From Legionellales bacterium UBA2469 (GTDB taxonomy: Bacteria; Pseudomonadota; Gammaproteobacteria; Legionellales; Legionellaceae): a DNA stretch of 5,241 nucleotides. Location: assembly GCA_002342175.1 (NCBI GenBank), contig DDPL01000050.1, forward strand, positions 1 to 5,241, written 5' to 3'. The position numbers and the translations under genes were made by a program. Numbering within the stretch: position 1 is the first letter of the stretch; every line of letters starts with the position of its first letter. The notes under the pieces are model-generated. The model was not told the origin of the DNA. It did no database searches and saw only the letters and a program-made list of their open reading frames with translations. Positions 5,191-5,241 of this stretch are shown here, in pieces.

Positions 5191-5241
5191 AATCTATAAA
5201 AAAAACACTAAAACCAGTTATGTTAAAACTCTTTAGAAATG

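Noticed and set aside
5191..5241. Terminator or start of a next gene after glpK
   Set aside because: No stable hairpin with a T-run is seen; the ATG at 5239-5241 is at the window edge and cannot be judged.
1..5241. CRISPR array, tRNA or rRNA genes, insertion-sequence transposase, or a multi-gene defence island
   Set aside because: No regularly spaced direct repeats, cloverleaf-like sequences, transposase motifs or clustered defence-type domains were found on either strand.

Overview
The window is AT-rich bacterial DNA with compact genes, long A/T-rich spacers and several decayed genes. Codon and base usage, a membrane protein of the MCYSASASF type, a small secreted cysteine-rich protein and gene decay together suggest an intracellular or host-associated gammaproteobacterium such as Legionella or a relative. 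This assignment rests on general resemblance and is not proven by a marker gene.

Layout, left to right. The first ~118 bases hold what may be the 3' end of an open frame that enters from outside. A seven-helix DUF6629-type membrane protein follows (163-828, +). The 829-1095 spacer contains a half copy of a palindromic repeat (924-962), a good rho-independent terminator (984-1010) and a pair of facing DnaA-box-like 9-mers (1052-1074). On the minus strand comes an intact uridine-kinase/phosphoribulokinase-family P-loop kinase (1096-1758). Upstream of it on the same strand lies a frameshifted, N-terminally truncated M48 metallopeptidase remnant (1827-2095), carrying a perfect 15-bp hairpin beside the frameshift. 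On the plus strand is a small frame of about 93 codons interrupted by a TAA at codon 10 (2108-2389); its stop codon merges into a strong terminator.

The right half is all plus strand. A class I methyltransferase (2497-3261) resembles the sugar N,N-dimethyltransferases TylM1/DesVI, starts with GTG and has a TATAAT only six bases upstream of it. It is followed by a hairpin and a complete 58-bp palindromic repeat (3315-3372), an inverted relative of the copy at 924-962. Then come a secreted eight-cysteine mini-protein (3457-3723) and, 18 bases later, a glycerol kinase (3742-5190). The last two are probably co-transcribed from upstream of 3457. The glycerol kinase keeps its catalytic residues but lacks the loop used for fructose-1,6-bisphosphate control in the E. 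coli enzyme. The final 51 bases show no clear terminator or gene.

No CRISPR array, tRNA, rRNA, insertion sequence or recognisable multi-gene defence system is visible. The most unusual items are the cysteine-rich mini-protein next to glpK, the possibly leaderless antibiotic-sugar-type methyltransferase, the inverted pair of palindromic repeats, and the hairpin-associated decay of the M48 gene.
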